A stretch of DNA of 64,000 nt from Acinetobacter equi (GTDB lineage Bacteria > Pseudomonadota > Gammaproteobacteria > Pseudomonadales > Moraxellaceae). Made by a program: the position numbers and the translations under genes. The stretch's first letter is position 1. Each line of letters opens with the position of its first letter. The notes under the pieces are model-generated. The model was not told where the DNA came from, searched no databases, and saw nothing but the letters and a program-made list of their open reading frames with translations. Location: NCBI RefSeq assembly GCF_001307195.1, contig NZ_CP012808.1:682001-746000 (forward strand), written 5' to 3'. This document shows, one piece after another, positions 9,316 through 22,268 of this stretch.

Positions 9316-10350
9316 TTATGAACGACGTAAATCAATCACAATACGGCCATCAATTTTCCCATGTTCCATTCGATTAAAAATATCATTAATATTTTCAAGT
9401 GGTTCCACACTAATATGTGCTTTAACTTTTCCTTTAGCAGCAATATCTAAAGCTTCTTTCAAATCTAGGCGTGTGCCAACAATTGAACCTCTCACTGTAA
9501 TTCCATCTAGAACCATATCAAAGATAGAAAGATCAAACTTACCCGGTGGTAAACCGTTCAACACCATTGTACCGCCACGACGAATGATAGAAACTGCTTG
9601 TTCAAAAGCTTTTGGAGAAACTGCCGTAACTAATACACCGTGACAACCATCACCTGTTGCTTGTAAAACAGCATCTTTAACATTGGTTGTTAATGCATTA
9701 ATACCAACATCAGCACCTAAACTTTTTGCAAGTTCTAATTTCGAATCATCAACATCAATAGCAACAACATTGAATCCCATTGTTTTTGCATATTGCACAG
9801 CAACATGACCTAATCCACCAATTCATGAAATTGCAACCCAATCACCAGTTTTAGCATCAGTCATCTTCAAACCTTTGTAAACCGTAACACCTGCGCAAAG
9901 AATTAGAGCAATTTCTAGTAAATCAACACCATCTGGAATCACACCAACATAATCACCATCCGCTAGGCAATATTCAGCAAAGCTTCCATTGACTGAATAA
10001 CCTGAATTTTGTTGAGACTTACATAAAGTTTCCCAACCTGCATAACAGTGATCACAATGCCCACAAGCTGAATATAACCATGGAATTCCTACAGTATCAC
10101 CAACTTTTAAGTGATGAATACCTTCTCCAATTTCAACAACTTCACCTACACCTTCATGTCCTGGAATAAATGGTAATGTTGGTTTAATTGGCCAATCACC
10201 ATGCATTGCATGTAAATCTGTATGACAAACACCTGTTGCCACTACCTTAACGAGGACTTTTCCAGCTGTCACTTTTGGTATTTCAACTTCCATGATTTTT
10301 AATGGCTGATTAAACTCAGTAACCACTGCTGCCTTCATCATTTTAGCCAT
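9316..10350 (-). pseudogene. adhP: Alcohol dehydrogenase AdhP, interrupted by a nonsense codon
   Basis: Zinc-dependent, NAD-linked alcohol dehydrogenase (propanol-preferring type), split into two open halves that are in the same frame. The N-terminal half (10350-9826) has the catalytic zinc ligands ([18 protein letters not shown]) and the structural zinc Cys cluster ([17 protein letters not shown]). It stops at TGA (9823-9825), exactly where the Rossmann GxGxxG would begin: the reading is VAIS-stop-IGGLGHVAVQYA, where GIGGLG is expected. One base, GGA to TGA, explains the break. The rest (9822-9316) is intact to the normal C-terminus. Either a real recent inactivation or a base-call error. 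No other damage is seen. Confidence 0.85.
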
Positions 10351-10547
10351 GCTGTTCTCCTTGTTTTTTCACTTCAATTACTTATTCACGCAATAAGAAA
10401 CATACTAATTCAATAAAGGTAGGAAATTGGTAGGTACGCTATCATATTTATTTTCTTACAGTTTATCGGTAGATTTTTATTAACAAAATCACTAAATTAA
10501 TAAAATGTTTGATAAAAACATCAAAATAACTTTAGGGAGAAGATCGA

Positions 10548-11546
10548 ATGTCATCTAAATCCATTTACAACATTACTCCAATTACATTTCGTTTAGATTT
10601 AAAAGATCCATTTATTTTTACCGCTCATCATATTGATCATTATCCGCAAGGTAATGCCAATTTAGGTCCAGCAACGCCTGCAACTCAGCAAGAATATAAT
10701 ATGTACTATGGTGATGTTGTTCCAGGATTTCCTGAGCATCCTCATACAGGTTTTGAAACAATTACACTTGTTGAACAAGGTTATGTCGATCATTTTGATT
10801 CGTTAGGAAATGGTGGACGATATGCCGCTGGCGATGTTCAATGGTTAAGTACTGGTCATGGTGTTGAACACTGTGAAATGTTTCCCCTAATTCATCAAGA
10901 TAAAGCGAATCCATTTGAATTATTCCAAATTTGGTTTAATTCATCACCAGAACAAAAGAAACAGCCTGCTGACTATAAAATGTTTTGGCGTGAGCATATT
11001 CCTCATATAATTCATGAAACATCTCAAGGATTAAAAAGTGATGTTCGTGTAATTTCTGGAAAATTTAAGCAACAAAAAGCGTTAGAAAGACCACCTCATT
11101 CATGGGCAGCAGCAGATGAAAATAAAGTTAATATTTATTTAATTACTTTAGATGCCAACGCTGAACTTACAATTCCAGCAACAACTTCAACTTCAACAAG
11201 ATTTGCCTATTTTTATCAAGGAAGTACACTCAATATTGCTGATACATCCATTGGATTTAAGCATCTTGTAGAACTTAAACCAGATGATGATATTCATCTA
11301 ATTGCAGGAGATCAGGAAGCTCGTATTTTATGGTTAGAAGGTGAACCTATTGGTGCACCTGTCGCAATGCGTGGTCCTTTTGTACTTAATAGTGATACAG
11401 AACTTGATCAAGCATTTTTACGCTATCGTAATACTCGCTTTGGTAAATGGCCTTGGCCGAATAATGCACCAGTTTTCAATCGTGAAACACCACGTTTTGC
11501 GAGTTATGGTGGTGGTGTAAAAAAAGAATTTCCTGAAAAGGTTTAA
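10548..11546 (+). CDS. Pirin family protein (cupin)
   Basis: A 332-residue bicupin. The N-terminal cupin contains the pirin metal-site pattern PEHPHTGFETITLVEQG and the later GHGVEHCEMFP segment, giving His/Glu ligands for iron. A pirin C-terminal cupin follows (about 195-300). Pirins are oxidoreductase-like or quercetinase-like proteins; the physiological substrate here is unknown. A strong Shine-Dalgarno (AGGGAGA) precedes the ATG. Its stop codon overlaps the convergent lipoprotein gene by 4 bp. Confidence 0.88.
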   Translation: MSSKSIYNITPITFRLDLKDPFIFTAHHIDHYPQGNANLGPATPATQQEYNMYYGDVVPGFPEHPHTGFETITLVEQGYVDHFDSLGNGGRYAAGDVQWLSTGHGVEHCEMFPLIHQDKANPFELFQIWFNSSPEQKKQPADYKMFWREHIPHIIHETSQGLKSDVRVISGKFKQQKALERPPHSWAAADENKVNIYLITLDANAELTIPATTSTSTRFAYFYQGSTLNIADTSIGFKHLVELKPDDDIHLIAGDQEARILWLEGEPIGAPVAMRGPFVLNSDTELDQAFLRYRNTRFGKWPWPNNAPVFNRETPRFASYGGGVKKEFPEKV

Positions 11547-12013
11547 TTTTTTACAGGTACAACAACACCAATATTACATTCAGGGTCCTGACCTAAAGCT
11601 CGTATTAAATCACGTTTAAACCGAGACTGAGCATAAGGATATGCTCTTGGTAAAAACAAAGTAATTCTAGTTTTATGGTCTGTAAGCCCTTCCACAAGTG
11701 TTTTCTGCAAAAATTGATTTGGATAAACTTTAATAAAAATTGTGCCCATTTCTAAATGCTCCTCCAAACGATTATCGCTATAAACCAAATCTTCTTCTGT
11801 CGTAAATGCAACACACTGCTGATAAGCTTGTTTCAAATGATTGAAAGCTTGTTCATATGAAATATCAATATCTGCACTTAATCCATTTTCATATGCATTA
11901 GCAACTAAAGCAGCTTCTGTTGGATAATTGGGTTCCGTTAAAAATTGTGTGGTATAACAACCAGATAAAATTAATGATAAAAAACAGATATATATTTTTT
12001 GTGTTAATTTCAT
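11543..12013 (-). CDS. Putative lipoprotein, unknown family
   Basis: 156 residues with a short signal peptide and lipobox LILSGC at about residues 14-19. The mature part has a conserved-looking NHLKQAYQQC segment and a C-terminal RALGQDPEC. Length and two Cys are consistent with a small periplasmic lipoprotein. I cannot assign a function. It is convergent with and overlaps the pirin gene by 4 bp. Confidence 0.7.
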   Translation of the reverse strand: MKLTQKIYICFLSLILSGCYTTQFLTEPNYPTEAALVANAYENGLSADIDISYEQAFNHLKQAYQQCVAFTTEEDLVYSDNRLEEHLEMGTIFIKVYPNQFLQKTLVEGLTDHKTRITLFLPRAYPYAQSRFKRDLIRALGQDPECNIGVVVPVKN

Positions 12014-12136
12014 TATGCCCTAGAATTATTTTAAACCGAGATAAACAACACAATAATAAACGACCATTTATAATTCAACACATTATATTTTTATAATAAA
12101 ACTACTCTAAAGAGTAGTCTTTTATCAATAACTACC

Positions 12137-12625
12137 TTATTTTTTAGGTAATTCAATCTTTTGCTTACTGCACTTCCCTATAATTCCCATATCATTTTTT
12201 GAGATAATATCTTTAGCTTTCGTTTCATCTACCGTCTCTAACTTAGCACCACCAACAAAAGCACCCATTTTGATCTTTTGTTGAATATAGTAGAACTTTC
12301 CTGCTTCTATAGGTAAAGAAAGATGATTCGGTGAAAATTCTGACTCCGTTGAGATAATATAGTCCTTCCCACCATCTACTTCTTTATAGAAAAATACACC
12401 TCTTGATATCTCACCTAAACATTCACCGTTAATCCAAACGTCTTTTTTTAATACAGCACCTTTCATACTATTATCTCTATAAACATAAATACCTGCTTTT
12501 TCAGGAGCCAATGTAGATAAAGTTTTCATTTGCTGTGATTGTGCTTGATTAGCTTTAGGTACTGAAGCGCAACCAACAAATGTTAGAGAGAATAATAATG
12601 GTAAAACCATTTTAATTTTTGTCAT
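12137..12625 (-). CDS. DUF2846 domain lipoprotein
   Basis: 162 residues with signal peptide and lipobox FVGCA (Cys at 19). The body matches the DUF2846 pattern: KAGIYVYRDN, WINGECLGEI, FFYKEVDGG and FYYIQQKIKMGAF. Function unknown. The ATG sits directly against the U-tract of the atp operon terminator, and the only Shine-Dalgarno-like bases (AGGGTGG) lie in that terminator's stem, so its translation may depend on how the terminator folds. Confidence 0.75.
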   Translation of the reverse strand: MTKIKMVLPLLFSLTFVGCASVPKANQAQSQQMKTLSTLAPEKAGIYVYRDNSMKGAVLKKDVWINGECLGEISRGVFFYKEVDGGKDYIISTESEFSPNHLSLPIEAGKFYYIQQKIKMGAFVGGAKLETVDETKAKDIISKNDMGIIGKCSKQKIELPKK

Positions 12626-12655
12626 AAAAAAACCACCCTTTCAGGTGGTTCTTTT
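12625..12655 (-). terminator. Terminator of the atp operon
   Basis: Reading leftward, stem AACCACC / GGTGGTT followed by a run of seven T, 20 bases after the atpC stop. It abuts the start codon of the next leftward gene. Confidence 0.8.
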
Positions 12656-12671
12656 AATCTCAAACCGACAA

Positions 12672-13091
12672 TTAGATTGCGCGGTTTTTGATTTTGCGGA
12701 TCGTGTCCAACTGTGCAGCAGTTTCTGCAAGAGCAGCAAGAGCAGCAGCAGAGTCCAAATCGCTCTTTTGATTTGCTAACAATTGTTCAGCTTGCTTACG
12801 CGCTTCAATAATTGCAGCTTCATCTAAATCGTGTGCACGAACTGCAGTATCTGCAAGAATCGTAACCACGTGCGGTTGAACTTCTAGAACACCACCTGAT
12901 ACATAGATTAATTCTTCTGTACCATTTTCAAGCAAAACACGAATTGCGCCTGGCTTGAGTAAAGTTACTAACGGAGCATGACCCGGCATAATACCGATCT
13001 CACCGCCAGCAGCTTTAGCAATTAGCATAGTTACAGTGCCAGAGTACAAAGACTCTTGAACACTTACAACGTCACACTGCATAGTCGCCAT
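12672..13091 (-). CDS. atpC: ATP synthase F1 epsilon subunit
   Basis: Last gene of the atp operon. The 139 residues show the N-terminal beta-sandwich (MQCDVVSVQESLYSG, IGIMPGHAPLV, YVSGGVLEVQPHVVTILADTA) and a C-terminal two-helix regulatory domain. It is part of the central stalk and inhibits ATP hydrolysis. 26 bp after atpD. Confidence 0.97.
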   Translation of the reverse strand: MATMQCDVVSVQESLYSGTVTMLIAKAAGGEIGIMPGHAPLVTLLKPGAIRVLLENGTEELIYVSGGVLEVQPHVVTILADTAVRAHDLDEAAIIEARKQAEQLLANQKSDLDSAAALAALAETAAQLDTIRKIKNRAI

Positions 13092-13117
13092 GAGAATCTC
13101 CTAAATTAGGGAACTAA

Positions 13118-14527
<1,410 letters not shown>

Positions 14528-14542
14528 TCAAACTAATATATG

Positions 14543-15412
14543 TTAAACGGCAGCGGCACCACCAACGATCTCAGAAATTTCCTGAGTAATCGCGGCTTGA
14601 CGCAGCTTGTTATAAATAAGTTGTAGGCTCTTGATAAGGTCACCCGCATTGTCAGTTGCAGCTTTCATTGCAACCATACGAGCAGACTGCTCACATGCGA
14701 TGTTTTCGATCACGCCTTGATATACCACAGACTCGATATAACGAACCAATAAGCCATTTAAAAGCTCTTCAGCTTCTGGCTCATAGATATAATCCCAACC
14801 GTATTGACGATTAAGAGTCTTGTCTTCTTCAGCAGCAGCCAAAGGAACAAGTTGTTCGATTTTTTGATCTTGAGTCATGGCATTGACGAAGCCGTTTGAT
14901 ACAAGATAAATACGATCTAAATCGCCTTTATCAAATGCATCCAACATCACCTGTACAGAACCAGTTAACTGTTCAAGACTTGGTGTATCGCCTACGTTTG
15001 TAGTCGCACCAAGAACTTTACCGCCGTAGTTTTTAAAAAACGAAACCGCTTTTTGACCAATTAAAGCAAATTGAACTTCAATTGACTGCTCTTGTTGCTG
15101 TTGAACGTGTTTTACCACTTTTTTAAACAAGTTAATGTTCAAACCACCAGCAAGACCGCGATCTGAAGAAACAATAATATAGCCAACGCGCTTAACTGGG
15201 CGTTCAACCATATAACGATGTTTATATTCAGGATTCGCTTGTACCAAATGAGCAATTACACGGTGCATATTTTCGGCATACGGACGGCCTTGAGCCATGC
15301 GCTCTTGCGCACGACGCATCTTAGAAGCTGCTACCATTTGCATCGCTCGAGTAATCTTCTGCGTGCTTTTGATACTAGCTACTTTGGCGCGAATTTCTTT
15401 TAAATTTGCCAT
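14543..15412 (-). CDS. atpG: ATP synthase F1 gamma subunit
   Basis: Central rotor shaft; 289 residues. N-terminal helix [23 protein letters not shown] and C-terminal helix ending [20 protein letters not shown] are the typical coiled-coil pair; [15 protein letters not shown] is the conserved Rossmann-like core start. Located between atpA and atpD. Confidence 0.98.
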   Translation of the reverse strand: MANLKEIRAKVASIKSTQKITRAMQMVAASKMRRAQERMAQGRPYAENMHRVIAHLVQANPEYKHRYMVERPVKRVGYIIVSSDRGLAGGLNINLFKKVVKHVQQQQEQSIEVQFALIGQKAVSFFKNYGGKVLGATTNVGDTPSLEQLTGSVQVMLDAFDKGDLDRIYLVSNGFVNAMTQDQKIEQLVPLAAAEEDKTLNRQYGWDYIYEPEAEELLNGLLVRYIESVVYQGVIENIACEQSARMVAMKAATDNAGDLIKSLQLIYNKLRQAAITQEISEIVGGAAAV

Positions 15413-15499
15413 ACGCTTAACCTAGTATTCGAAAGCTCTTTCGAGCTCTCGAAGGTTGATTCCGTGAACCAAACCAACACTAATTAGCAAGTTGCTAAA

Positions 15500-17044
15500 T
15501 TAGTAAGTTTGAGTCGCTTTAAAGCTTTCAATACCTGCTTTGATTGCAGCTTCGATGTCTTTGTTGTAATCACCAGTGGCATCGATTTGTTGCATTAAGT
15601 CAGCATATTCTGAACGGAAGTAAGCAATTAACGCAGCATCAAAGTCTACGATTTTCTTAACTTCTACGTCAGCCATATAGCCTTCATTAGATGCATAAAC
15701 TGAAACAGCTTGGTCTGCAATTGAGTATGGAGCATATTGTTTTTGCTTCATTAACTCAGTTACACGTTGACCGTGTTCAAGTTGTTTACGAGTTGCTTCG
15801 TCAAGGTCAGAAGCGAACTGAGCAAACGCTGCTAATTCACGGTACTGTGCAAGTGCAGTACGGATACCACCAGATAATTTCTTGATGATCTTAGTTTGCG
15901 CTGAACCACCAACACGAGATACAGAGATACCCGCATTCACAGCAGGACGAATACCTGCGTTGAATAATGATGTTTCAAGGAAGATCTGACCATCAGTAAT
16001 CGAAATTACGTTTGTTGGTACGAATGCAGATACGTCACCCGCTTGAGTTTCAATAATTGGCAATGCAGTTAATGAACCAGTTTGGCCTTTAACTTCACCA
16101 TTAGTGAATTTCTCAACGTAGTCAGCAGATACACGAGAAGCACGCTCAAGAAGACGTGAATGTAGATAGAACACGTCACCTGGATAAGCTTCACGACCTG
16201 GTGGACGACGAAGAAGCAATGAAATTTGACGATATGCTACAGCTTGTTTAGACAAGTCATCATAAATGATAAGAGCATCTTCTCCGCGGTCACGGAAGTA
16301 TTCGCCCATTGTACAGCCAGAATATGGAGCTAGATACAACATTGCTGCTGGATCTGCTGCTGCTGCTGCTACAACAGTTGTATACGCCATAGCGCCAGTT
16401 TCTTCTAACTTACGTACAACGTTAGCGATAGTCGATTGTTTTTGACCAATTGCTACGTATACACATTTAATGCCAGAATTTTTCTGAGCGATGATCGCAT
16501 CGATCGCCATAGCTGTTTTACCAGTTTGACGGTCACCAATGATCAACTCACGTTGACCACGGCCTACAGGGATCATTGTATCTACTGATTTATAACCAGT
16601 TTGTACAGGTTGATCCACTGATTGACGCCAAATTACGCCTGGTGCTACTTTTTCAACAGCATCAGTTAATTTAGCATCGATAGGACCTTTACCATCAATA
16701 GGATTACCTAAAGCATCTACTACACGGCCTAAAAGTTCTGGACCAACCGGAACTTCTAATACACGACCTGTGCAACGAGCTTTTTGACCTTCTTGAAGGC
16801 TTAAGTAGTTACCTAAAACAACGACGCCCACTGAATCCTGTTCTAGGTTCAGTGCCATACCGTATAAGCCGCCGTCGAATTCGATCATTTCACCGTACAT
16901 TGCATCAGCAAGGCCGTGAATACGCACAATACCGTCGGAAACCATAACAATGGTTCCTTCGTTTTTAGCAGTCGCGCTGGTGTCCAGATCGCCGATACGC
17001 TGTTTAATGAGCGCACTGATCTCGGATGGATTCAGTTGTTGCAT
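15500..17044 (-). CDS. atpA: ATP synthase F1 alpha subunit
   Basis: Non-catalytic nucleotide-binding subunit, 514 residues from the chosen ATG ([10 protein letters not shown]). P-loop GDRQTGKTA near residue 169, and the alpha/beta signature [17 protein letters not shown]. An upstream in-frame start at 17059 is possible, but 17044 matches the usual [10 protein letters not shown]-terminus and has GAGG about 8 nt upstream. Confidence 0.98.
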   Translation of the reverse strand: MQQLNPSEISALIKQRIGDLDTSATAKNEGTIVMVSDGIVRIHGLADAMYGEMIEFDGGLYGMALNLEQDSVGVVVLGNYLSLQEGQKARCTGRVLEVPVGPELLGRVVDALGNPIDGKGPIDAKLTDAVEKVAPGVIWRQSVDQPVQTGYKSVDTMIPVGRGQRELIIGDRQTGKTAMAIDAIIAQKNSGIKCVYVAIGQKQSTIANVVRKLEETGAMAYTTVVAAAAADPAAMLYLAPYSGCTMGEYFRDRGEDALIIYDDLSKQAVAYRQISLLLRRPPGREAYPGDVFYLHSRLLERASRVSADYVEKFTNGEVKGQTGSLTALPIIETQAGDVSAFVPTNVISITDGQIFLETSLFNAGIRPAVNAGISVSRVGGSAQTKIIKKLSGGIRTALAQYRELAAFAQFASDLDEATRKQLEHGQRVTELMKQKQYAPYSIADQAVSVYASNEGYMADVEVKKIVDFDAALIAYFRSEYADLMQQIDATGDYNKDIEAAIKAGIESFKATQTY

Positions 17045-17090
17045 TGCGCTATACCTCAATCTTTTTTAAGTTCAGTCTTCTTATATGCAA

Positions 17091-17627
17091 TTACGCAAGA
17101 AGACGAGTCCGCATTTTTTCAAGCTTGTTAAGCGCAGAATCATCTATCACTTGGTCGCCTGCACGAATAACAACACCAGCAATAAGTGCCTGGTTAACTT
17201 CTACTGAAATAGAAACAGTACTGTTAAAATGCTTTTCTAAAGCAGTTTTCAACATGTTTTCTTGTTCAGCAGTCAATGGGAAAGCCGATTCAATCACGAC
17301 ATCCACATTGTTGTTATTCTGTGATTTGAGCTGTTCGTATTCTGCTTGAATCTCAGGAAGAAGAGATAAACGATTATTATCAGCAAGAAGTGTCAAAAAG
17401 TTTGACACAGCTGTCGTTTGATCTTCACCTAATACTTTAGCAAAAAGACTTACCTGCTCAGCAGGAGTAAGCTCAGGGCGATTTAAGTAAGCTGAAAATG
17501 CGTCATCTTGTACAGCAGCACCAAGCACCTGTAATGCATTTGACCAGTTGTCTGTTGCATTTTGCTCAGTTGCATAAGCAAATGCTGCTTTTGCGTATGG
17601 GCGTGCCAACGTCAAGAGTTCAGCCAT
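17091..17627 (-). CDS. atpH: ATP synthase F1 delta subunit
   Basis: Peripheral-stalk subunit linking F1 to the b dimer; 178 residues. The N-terminal helical bundle begins [13 protein letters not shown], and the C-terminal [24 protein letters not shown] is the classic OSCP/delta signature. Confidence 0.97.
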   Translation of the reverse strand: MAELLTLARPYAKAAFAYATEQNATDNWSNALQVLGAAVQDDAFSAYLNRPELTPAEQVSLFAKVLGEDQTTAVSNFLTLLADNNRLSLLPEIQAEYEQLKSQNNNNVDVVIESAFPLTAEQENMLKTALEKHFNSTVSISVEVNQALIAGVVIRAGDQVIDDSALNKLEKMRTRLLA

Positions 17628-17639
17628 AATCCGCCTCGC

Positions 17640-18110
17640 TTAAAGTTTAGCAGCCAGCTGAGTAAGCATGGCATTGTGAGCTTCTGCGTCAACTTGCTGG
17701 CTAAGAATTTTCTCAGCACCAGCAACTGCAAGAGCAGCAACTTGTTGACGTAATTCTTCGCGAGCAGCATTGATTTCTGTATCAACAGCTTCTTTAGCCT
17801 GTTGACGAATTCGCTCACCTTCAGCAGTTGCTTGAGTACGAGCTTCTTCTACCAATTGCGCCGCACGACGGTTCGCTTGTTCGATCAATTGAGCCGCTTG
17901 TGCTTTAGCCGCATCTAATTCAGCTTTCACTTGTGCTTGCGCATCCGCAAGGTCAGCTTTAGCTTTTTCAGCAGCATTTAAGCCATCAGCGATACGACGC
18001 TGACGCTCACTAATCGCATTGATTAGTGGTGGCCAAACAAACTTCATGCAGAATGCGACAAAGATCGCAAATGCAATTGCTTGACCAATCAATGTGAGGT
18101 TGATATTCAT
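17640..18110 (-). CDS. atpF: ATP synthase Fo subunit b
   Basis: 156 residues: one N-terminal membrane helix ([20 protein letters not shown]) then a long Ala/Glu/Arg-rich helix forming the stator coiled-coil. 12 bp upstream of atpH. Confidence 0.97.
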   Translation of the reverse strand: MNINLTLIGQAIAFAIFVAFCMKFVWPPLINAISERQRRIADGLNAAEKAKADLADAQAQVKAELDAAKAQAAQLIEQANRRAAQLVEEARTQATAEGERIRQQAKEAVDTEINAAREELRQQVAALAVAGAEKILSQQVDAEAHNAMLTQLAAKL

Positions 18111-18154
18111 TGCTCTCTATTCCTCAAATAGTGGATTTTTGGGAATTAAGCTGA

Positions 18155-18454
<300 letters not shown>

Positions 18455-18481
18455 TTAACTTTTGAAAACTAGGCAATACCA

Positions 18482-19360
<879 letters not shown>

Positions 19361-19460
19361 TCACACCTGGTCAATGTCAAATACTAAAGGAGAGAGCGAA
19401 CATCGCGTGCTGCTTGATATCTCACCCAACTCCCAAAAAACTTTTCAATTTTTACTGAGC

Positions 19461-19859
19461 TTATACTCGTTTTTGTAGACGTGACACCCAAAAAGGTGCA
19501 ACCCACGACATGGCTTGAACGAGAATAAAACCACAAAACAATGCTACCGGTGATAACGGTTGTACATTGCTTAAAATTAAAATGAATCCTACGATCAAAA
19601 TTGCAAACTTACCTAACATGCCTCTATACATGTTCAAAAGAACTTGTTTAGATGCTCGCGCTCCCGCAGCACGAAACGACTGCCATGAAAAATAACAACT
19701 TGCCAACCAGCAAACCAACGCACCAAGTGCGGCACTTAACGCTGCGACAGAGTCTTTTATTGCCCATGCAATCAATGCTGAAACAGGAATCATTAATGCT
19801 TGTAAGAAGACTAAAGCTTTCGCTAATCGTCGGTCAATCAAGCGACTAGTTCGGCTCAT
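19461..19859 (-). CDS. atpI: ATP synthase subunit I (AtpI)
   Basis: First gene of the atp operon. The 132 residues have four hydrophobic segments (about 12-33, 35-56, 75-98 and 102-122), with a basic N-terminus RTSRLIDRRLAKAL. AtpI helps c-ring assembly and Mg2+ supply. A recognisable promoter lies about 65 bp upstream. Confidence 0.88.
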   Translation of the reverse strand: MSRTSRLIDRRLAKALVFLQALMIPVSALIAWAIKDSVAALSAALGALVCWLASCYFSWQSFRAAGARASKQVLLNMYRGMLGKFAILIVGFILILSNVQPLSPVALFCGFILVQAMSWVAPFWVSRLQKRV

Positions 19860-19923
19860 TTTTTACCTACTCACTACATCAATAGTCGATAAGTTCAACT
19901 GATGATCGTTTTTTATCGCAGGC

Positions 19924-19952
19924 ATTATAGAGTTACACCCCTGAACATGCAA
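19924..19952 (-). promoter_or_regulatory. Predicted sigma-70 promoter of the atp operon
   Basis: On the leftward strand TTGCAT (19952-19947) is followed, after 17 bp, by a perfect TATAAT (19929-19924), 65 bp ahead of atpI. It is the only good match in that gap. Confidence 0.7.
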
Positions 19953-20030
19953 TCTTTTCCCGACCTTAGTAGATATTTTTTGCAACGAATTAATATCTGA
20001 ATGAATTTTACATTTTGTTTAAAAAGCAGG

Positions 20031-20870
20031 TTACTTTTGCGCATTTAATACACACTTCTGAGCTTCAGTCGCCAATTTTGACCATGCTTCTACAAAGTTA
20101 TCTTCTCCCCCCATACTTTCATCAACTTTTTGAAATACAATTGGATCTAGTTTTTGATATTGACTTGAACTTGCATGCCCTTCTGCTAAAAGGCACATTT
20201 TTTTATATGGTCGGCTATCATTTAAATATTTGATTTGTGCAATTGTTGGTGCAACATGAGGATCTGATGTTAATGCACCTGCAAATTTTAAGTTTAAAGC
20301 ACGTTCTAAGTATTGATATGCATCATGATATGCCCAATACGGTCGCGCAATCGTATTACGATTATACTTATTTGACACTTCTAACATTTCTTTTGCAAAA
20401 CGACGTGCATTTTCCCAATATTGCGTCTTAAATTCTGGCTTTTGCTGTGAACGCAGTGCAGCAATAAAAAAACCAATACGAATTGCATTGTTTGGATCTA
20501 GCCAAACATGAGTATCTATCGTTCCATTTAATACCTGCCCTCTTGGATTCCGCTGAGGTAATTCTTGTATTAAATTTGAATCTAAAATAGAAATAGCCAA
20601 GGCATTATTTTCAAGCAACTTTGTTAAAGGTGCTTCATGCTGTGGTCCTAACCAAATAAGTAAAGATGCATCTTGAATCATCTTTCTATGTTTTGGTGTT
20701 AATGTAACATCATGCCCTGTTTGATCTGCCAATAATAACTCTGGTTTTTCAATACCTTTTGTTACTTCTTGAGCAATCAAATAAATTGGATGTGTCGAAA
20801 CCACGATTCCTTGAGTCCAACCAATGGTACTAAAGAAAAATAAAGAAAAAAAGGCAAAGAACCTAGACAT
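20031..20870 (-). CDS. znuA: Zinc ABC transporter substrate-binding protein
   Basis: Periplasmic zinc-binding component of ZnuABC; 279 residues. Signal peptide (residues 1-20, ending IGWTQG), then the cluster A-I fold with metal-binding His in STHPIYLIAQEV, DTHVWLDPNN and YWAYHDAYQYLE. The His-rich loop seen in some ZnuA proteins is absent. It is divergent from zur-znuCB across a Zur-box palindrome. Confidence 0.93.
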   Translation of the reverse strand: MSRFFAFFSLFFFSTIGWTQGIVVSTHPIYLIAQEVTKGIEKPELLLADQTGHDVTLTPKHRKMIQDASLLIWLGPQHEAPLTKLLENNALAISILDSNLIQELPQRNPRGQVLNGTIDTHVWLDPNNAIRIGFFIAALRSQQKPEFKTQYWENARRFAKEMLEVSNKYNRNTIARPYWAYHDAYQYLERALNLKFAGALTSDPHVAPTIAQIKYLNDSRPYKKMCLLAEGHASSSQYQKLDPIVFQKVDESMGGEDNFVEAWSKLATEAQKCVLNAQK

Positions 20871-20895
20871 AGATGTACATTAAAATTCGGAGGAT

Positions 20896-20910
20896 TGTTA
20901 TATTATAACA
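20896..20910. promoter_or_regulatory. Zur operator between znuA and zur-znuCB
   Basis: A perfect 15-bp inverted repeat TGTTATATTATAACA in the 133-bp divergent gap. It matches the core of the known enterobacterial Zur box (TGTTATAATATAACA). It sits just upstream of znuA, and could repress both directions when zinc is plentiful. Confidence 0.8.
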
Positions 20911-21003
20911 CTTAAATTTAAAAACATCAGTTAATGTCGATTCATAAGCATGTCTTCTTCATGCTAAAATGCTACTAATTTTTTCTAAACGAATGGGATT
21001 GTT

Positions 21004-21498
21004 ATGAGTCAGTGTTCTCACAAGCATCACGATACCTTGCATGGTGTACATGACCATCTCAATGTCACCCAAAGATTATCTGAAGCTGAAAATATCTGTA
21101 CCTCAACAGGTTCACGCCTAACACCTCTTCGCAAAGAAGTTCTTGAGTTAATTCTTAATGCTTCTGGTCCAGTAGGTGCTTATGATTTATTGGCAAAGAT
21201 TAAAAGCGATTCTGATCGCCCTGCCGCTCCGCCAACGGTATATCGCACCTTAGACTTTCTTTTAGAACAAGGCTTAATTCATCGTTTAACATCAATTAAT
21301 GCATATATTCCTTGTTGCCATCCACGAGAAGGTCACCAAGCTGCTTTTCTCATTTGTACCGAATGTAAAATTGTGAAAGAAGCATCTGCTCAAGGTTTGT
21401 TGCAACAACTTGATGTCATTTCTTCATCTGATGGTTTTACTGCACATCATAGTATTATTGAAATTTCTGGAATTTGTCAGCAGTGTCAGAACAAATAA
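21004..21498 (+). CDS. zur: Zinc uptake regulator Zur (Fur family)
   Basis: 164-residue metal-responsive repressor. N-terminal winged helix (LTPLRKEVLELIL, PPTVYRTLDFLLEQGL) and C-terminal metal and dimer domain with paired cysteines (PCCHPR, CTEC, CQQC). The N-terminus is His/Cys-rich (CSHKHHDTLHGVHDH). First gene of the zur-znuC-znuB unit, so it likely controls its own operon. Confidence 0.93.
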   Translation: MSQCSHKHHDTLHGVHDHLNVTQRLSEAENICTSTGSRLTPLRKEVLELILNASGPVGAYDLLAKIKSDSDRPAAPPTVYRTLDFLLEQGLIHRLTSINAYIPCCHPREGHQAAFLICTECKIVKEASAQGLLQQLDVISSSDGFTAHHSIIEISGICQQCQNK

Positions 21499-22265
21499 AA
21501 AGTTCAAATCCCCTCATCGAACTTCACAAAATTTTTGTTCGTATTGATGATCGAGATATTCTTAAAAATGTTGATTTTAGTTTAAATCATAAAGAAATCG
21601 TCACGCTTATTGGTCCCAATGGCGCAGGTAAATCAACATTAATTAAAGTATTACTAGGCATTTTAAAACCAAATTCTGGCAAAATTAAAACGGCTTCAAA
21701 ACTTAAATTTGCATACGTACCACAAAAATTTAATCCATCTCATAGCCTCCCCTTGCGTGTTAAAGATTTACTTGCATTGGAAAAATGCCCAACATCCTTA
21801 AAACAAGAAATTATTCGCGATACTGGAATTACCAAATTAAAAGATTCTAGAGTTCAACAATTATCAGGTGGTGAACGTCAACGTGTTCTACTTGCTCGTG
21901 CCTTATTACGTCAACCAGATGTACTGGTTTTAGATGAACCCATGCAAGGTTTGGATATTCAATCTGAAGCTGAACTTTATGATTATGTAAGAAGCCTTCC
22001 TGAAAAATATGATTGCGCCATTTTAATTGTTTCTCATGATTTACAATGGGTGATGCAAGGCACACATCGTGTCGTTTGTTTAAATAAACATATTTGCTGT
22101 AGCGGTCTTCCTGAAAATATTCAGCAGCACCCCGAATATCAAGCTATTTTTGGCACAAATCGTGTGTTTTATCAGCATCATCATGACCATTGCGTACATG
22201 GTGATACAGCAACACCTTGCCAACATAATCCACGTCCTCATATTCACCCAGAACCGGAAGCTTAA
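21483..22265 (+). CDS. znuC: Zinc ABC transporter ATP-binding protein
   Basis: Cytoplasmic ATPase of the zinc importer, about 260 residues. Walker A GPNGAGKST, Q-loop VPQKF, signature LSGGERQRV, Walker B VLVLDEPMQGLD and the H-loop IVSHD are all present; the C-terminus is His-rich. The start is probably GTG at 21483, inside the end of zur (overlap 16 bp); an in-frame TTG at 21474 is the alternative. Overlap implies translational coupling. Confidence 0.95.
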   Translation: MSEQIKSSNPLIELHKIFVRIDDRDILKNVDFSLNHKEIVTLIGPNGAGKSTLIKVLLGILKPNSGKIKTASKLKFAYVPQKFNPSHSLPLRVKDLLALEKCPTSLKQEIIRDTGITKLKDSRVQQLSGGERQRVLLARALLRQPDVLVLDEPMQGLDIQSEAELYDYVRSLPEKYDCAILIVSHDLQWVMQGTHRVVCLNKHICCSGLPENIQQHPEYQAIFGTNRVFYQHHHDHCVHGDTATPCQHNPRPHIHPEPEA

Positions 22266-22268
22266 ATC

